Source: Daphnia carinata (Eukaryota > Arthropoda > Branchiopoda > Diplostraca > Daphniidae). Taken from it: a stretch of DNA of 64,000 nucleotides. The stretch is taken from NCBI RefSeq assembly GCF_022539665.2, contig NC_081336.1, positions 7,478,778 to 7,542,777 of the forward strand. The letters run 5' to 3'. Numbering within the stretch: the stretch's first letter is position 1; each line of letters begins with the position of its first letter. This document shows positions 63,900 to 64,000 of the stretch, piece by piece. The notes under the pieces are model-generated. The model made no database searches, was not told the DNA's origin, and saw only the letters and a list, made by a program, of their open reading frames with translations. A program made the translations under genes and the position numbers.

Positions 63900-64000
63900 G
63901 AAATCTTTCGTTGCAATAGCGAATAAGGCCACTTAGTGCAACGAAAAATTTCGGTGCAATAGTGAAAAAAGCTCTTATTGCAACGAAAGATTTCGGTGCA
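63900..64000. repeat. Inverted and direct repeats at right edge
   Basis: A perfect 19-base inverted repeat has arms at 63900-63918 and 63976-63994 (TATTGCAACGAAAGATTTC in the right arm). Between them a near copy, TGCAACGAAAAATTTCGGTG, lies in direct orientation to the right arm. The array runs off the window. Confidence 0.65.

Larger units (their letters stand above)
63080..64000. other. Tankyrase upstream region and window edge
   Basis: The first part must hold the tankyrase promoter. No gene is recognised to the right; the small frames at 63353-63766 (-) are repeat-derived or chance. Confidence 0.45.

Overview
The window reads as eukaryotic nuclear DNA from an arthropod, most probably a water flea (Daphnia) or a close crustacean. 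It carries ten multi-exon genes with GT-AG introns, many only 50-80 bases long. The three acetylcholine receptor genes are of the arthropod alpha1/alpha2/alpha8 type, and spacers and larger introns are A/T-rich with long homopolymers. The species is an inference from gene content and architecture, not a direct match. I assembled exons by hand from splice signals, reading frame and recalled family sequence. Eight of the ten genes join into one unbroken frame.

Layout. 0.1-2.3 kb (-): ER glycerol-3-phosphate acyltransferase of the GPAT3/4 type. 3.6-7.6 kb (+): MMS19, the HEAT-repeat Fe-S targeting factor, head-to-head with GPAT. 7.9-11.3 kb (-): an HSPA12-type Hsp70 relative with a long extra N-terminus. 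13.2-18.6 kb (-): dynactin p150 (DCTN1/Glued). 19.0-22.4 kb (-): O-GlcNAcase (OGA). 22.9-27.5 kb (+): a multi-OB-fold protein most like CTC1 of the telomeric CST complex, head-to-head with OGA. 28-57.6 kb: three nicotinic acetylcholine receptor alpha subunits in -, +, - order, with large introns and a gene-poor 7.8 kb spacer. 58.7-63.1 kb (-): tankyrase. The last 300 bases hold short direct and inverted repeats.

The genes do not form a pathway. They are housekeeping genes (lipid synthesis, Fe-S protein maturation, chaperone, motor adaptor, O-GlcNAc cycling, telomere and PARP functions) beside a neuronal receptor cluster. That cluster looks like the arthropod alpha1-alpha2-alpha8/beta2 cluster (96A region in Drosophila), here with two or more adjacent cysteines intact in all three subunits.

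Most worth a second look: (1) the receptor cluster, with differing intron sets, a GC-AG intron and a split, distant start exon; (2) the CTC1-like gene, with two frame breaks; (3) MMS19, with one frame break at the exon 3/4 junction; (4) the roughly 285-residue low-complexity N-terminus on the HSPA12 protein; (5) in-frame cassette microexons in dynactin; (6) the repeats at the right edge. I saw no tRNA, rRNA, CRISPR array or intact transposon, and no clearly new biological system.
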